Shown here piece after piece: positions 5,100-5,748 of a DNA stretch of 5,748 nucleotides (its first letter is position 1; each line of letters starts with the position of its first letter). The translations under genes were made by a program, and so were the position numbers. Source of the stretch: Actinomycetes bacterium (lineage in GTDB: Bacteria > Actinomycetota > Acidimicrobiia > Acidimicrobiales > RAAP-2); the NCBI GenBank assembly GCA_021850345.1, contig JAJZMN010000147.1, positions 1 to 5,748 of the forward strand, read 5' to 3'. Below the pieces are notes generated by a model. It was not told where the DNA came from. It did not search any database and was given only the letters and a program-made list of their open reading frames with translations.

Positions 5100-5748
5100 T
5101 TGGACGTCGCGATCTGGGGGGCGCTTGCCGGGGTGCTCGTGGTCGCTGCCGTGGTGGCGTGGTTCGCCCTGCGCACCGGTGGGCGGCTCGGAACGCCGAG
5201 CCAGCGGACCACCTACGAGACCCTGCACACCGCGAGCCAGGCTGCGCCCGGCCTGCGCGGCGGGCTCACGAGGCAGAGCGCGCAGATCGCCGTGCCCCAC
5301 CTCCGGCGTCTGCTCGGCGGCGGCGTCGTCCTCGCCGACCGCTCCGGCATCCTCGCCCTGAGCGACGTGGACACCGACCACAGCGCACTCTTGGAGGGGC
5401 CGCTCCACGCCGCCATCGCGACCGGCAAGGCGCAGGTGCTCTCGACGCGCCAGCTCACGTGCGGCGACTCTCTGTGCCCGCTCCAAGGTGGCGTCGTCGT
5501 GCCGCTCCGGGTCGACGGCGAGGTCGCCGGCGCGCTCGGGACGCTCGCCACGGTCACGTCGTCCGCGCTCGCCCGCCTCGCGACGGAGGTCGCCCGCTTC
5601 GTGTCCACGCAGCTCGAGCTCGCCGAGCTCGAACGTGAGCGATCGAGAGCCGACCAGGCGGAGCTCCGGTTCCTTCGTGCCCAGATCGCGCCCCATTTCG
5701 TCTACAACGCCCTCACCGCCATCGAGTCGTTCATCCGGACCGACCCCG
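5100..5748 (+). CDS. LytS-type sensor histidine kinase, 3'-truncated
   Basis: The frame is open to the right edge, giving 216 residues of the N-terminal half of a sensor kinase. Residues about 5-24 form one membrane helix (AIWGALAGVLVVAAVVAWFA). Residues about 35-152 look like a GAF-type sensor fold, with the strand-like pieces GGGVVLADRSGILAL and GGVVVPLRVDGEVAGALGTL and a Cys pair, CGDSLC (121-126). A charged helix (about 157-190) leads to LRFLRAQIAPHFVYNALTAI, the His_kinase (LytS/YehU) dimerisation motif, with phospho-acceptor His199. The ATP-binding domain lies beyond the window. Such kinases normally phosphorylate LytTR-type response regulators, often encoded next door. The start is uncertain: TTG at 5100 has a GGGGG 7 nt upstream and begins just before the helix; GTG at 5076 would add eight residues. 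It is divergent from satP across a shared control region, which suggests it controls that gene. The signal it senses is unknown. Confidence 0.88.
   Translation, partial: MDVAIWGALAGVLVVAAVVAWFALRTGGRLGTPSQRTTYETLHTASQAAPGLRGGLTRQSAQIAVPHLRRLLGGGVVLADRSGILALSDVDTDHSALLEGPLHAAIATGKAQVLSTRQLTCGDSLCPLQGGVVVPLRVDGEVAGALGTLATVTSSALARLATEVARFVSTQLELAELERERSRADQAELRFLRAQIAPHFVYNALTAIESFIRTDP

Noticed and set aside
4728..5696. A long N-terminal extension of satP in the same frame (535 codons in all)
   Set aside because: The satP start has an excellent ribosome site and matches family length. The extension runs antisense through the kinase coding sequence and has no membrane or domain features.

Overview
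The window is very GC-rich and carries a DUF2510 protein with a Gly/Pro/Tyr-rich linker, a combination typical of Actinomycetota. An actinobacterium is the best reading, but I cannot place it below phylum from sequence alone. There are five protein genes and no RNA genes, insertion sequences or CRISPR. Two genes run off the window: a patatin-like phospholipase at the left edge and a LytS-type sensor kinase at the right edge.

Layout. (1) 2-1000 (+): C-terminal part of a patatin-like phospholipase. (2) 1022-1576 (-): small two-helix membrane protein with a Gly/Pro/Tyr linker and a C-terminal DUF2510 motif, convergent with the patatin gene. (3) 1577-1758: spacer with a 13-bp hairpin that probably ends acs transcription. 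(4) 1759-3894 (-): acsA, AMP-forming acetyl-CoA synthetase; the ATG at 3894 behind a GGAGG is preferred over the GTG at 3906. (5) 3895-4088: spacer with a 19-bp imperfect hairpin, a possible acs promoter with a palindrome in its spacer, and a leader stem-loop. (6) 4089-4727 (-): satP-type acetate transporter of the GPR1/FUN34/YaaH family. (7) 4728-5099: divergent 372-bp control region with a helically phased repeat array. (8) 5100-5748 (+): N-terminal part of a LytS-type histidine kinase with one membrane helix, a GAF-like region and the phospho-acceptor His motif.

The core is an acetate uptake and activation pair: SatP brings acetate in and AcsA turns it into acetyl-CoA. It lies beside a sensor kinase of the class that works with LytTR-type response regulators. 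The most interesting signal is in the control region between kinase and transporter. Read toward satP, it has two exact copies and one near copy of ACCGTTCGG at exactly 21-bp spacing (9-bp box plus 12-bp gap). That matches the consensus I recall for LytTR regulator sites, [TA][AC][CA]GTTN[AG][TG] repeated with a 12-13 bp gap. A further match lies upstream of acs. I infer a LytS/LytTR two-component system controlling acetate uptake and activation. The response regulator itself is not in the window and would be expected just past the right edge.
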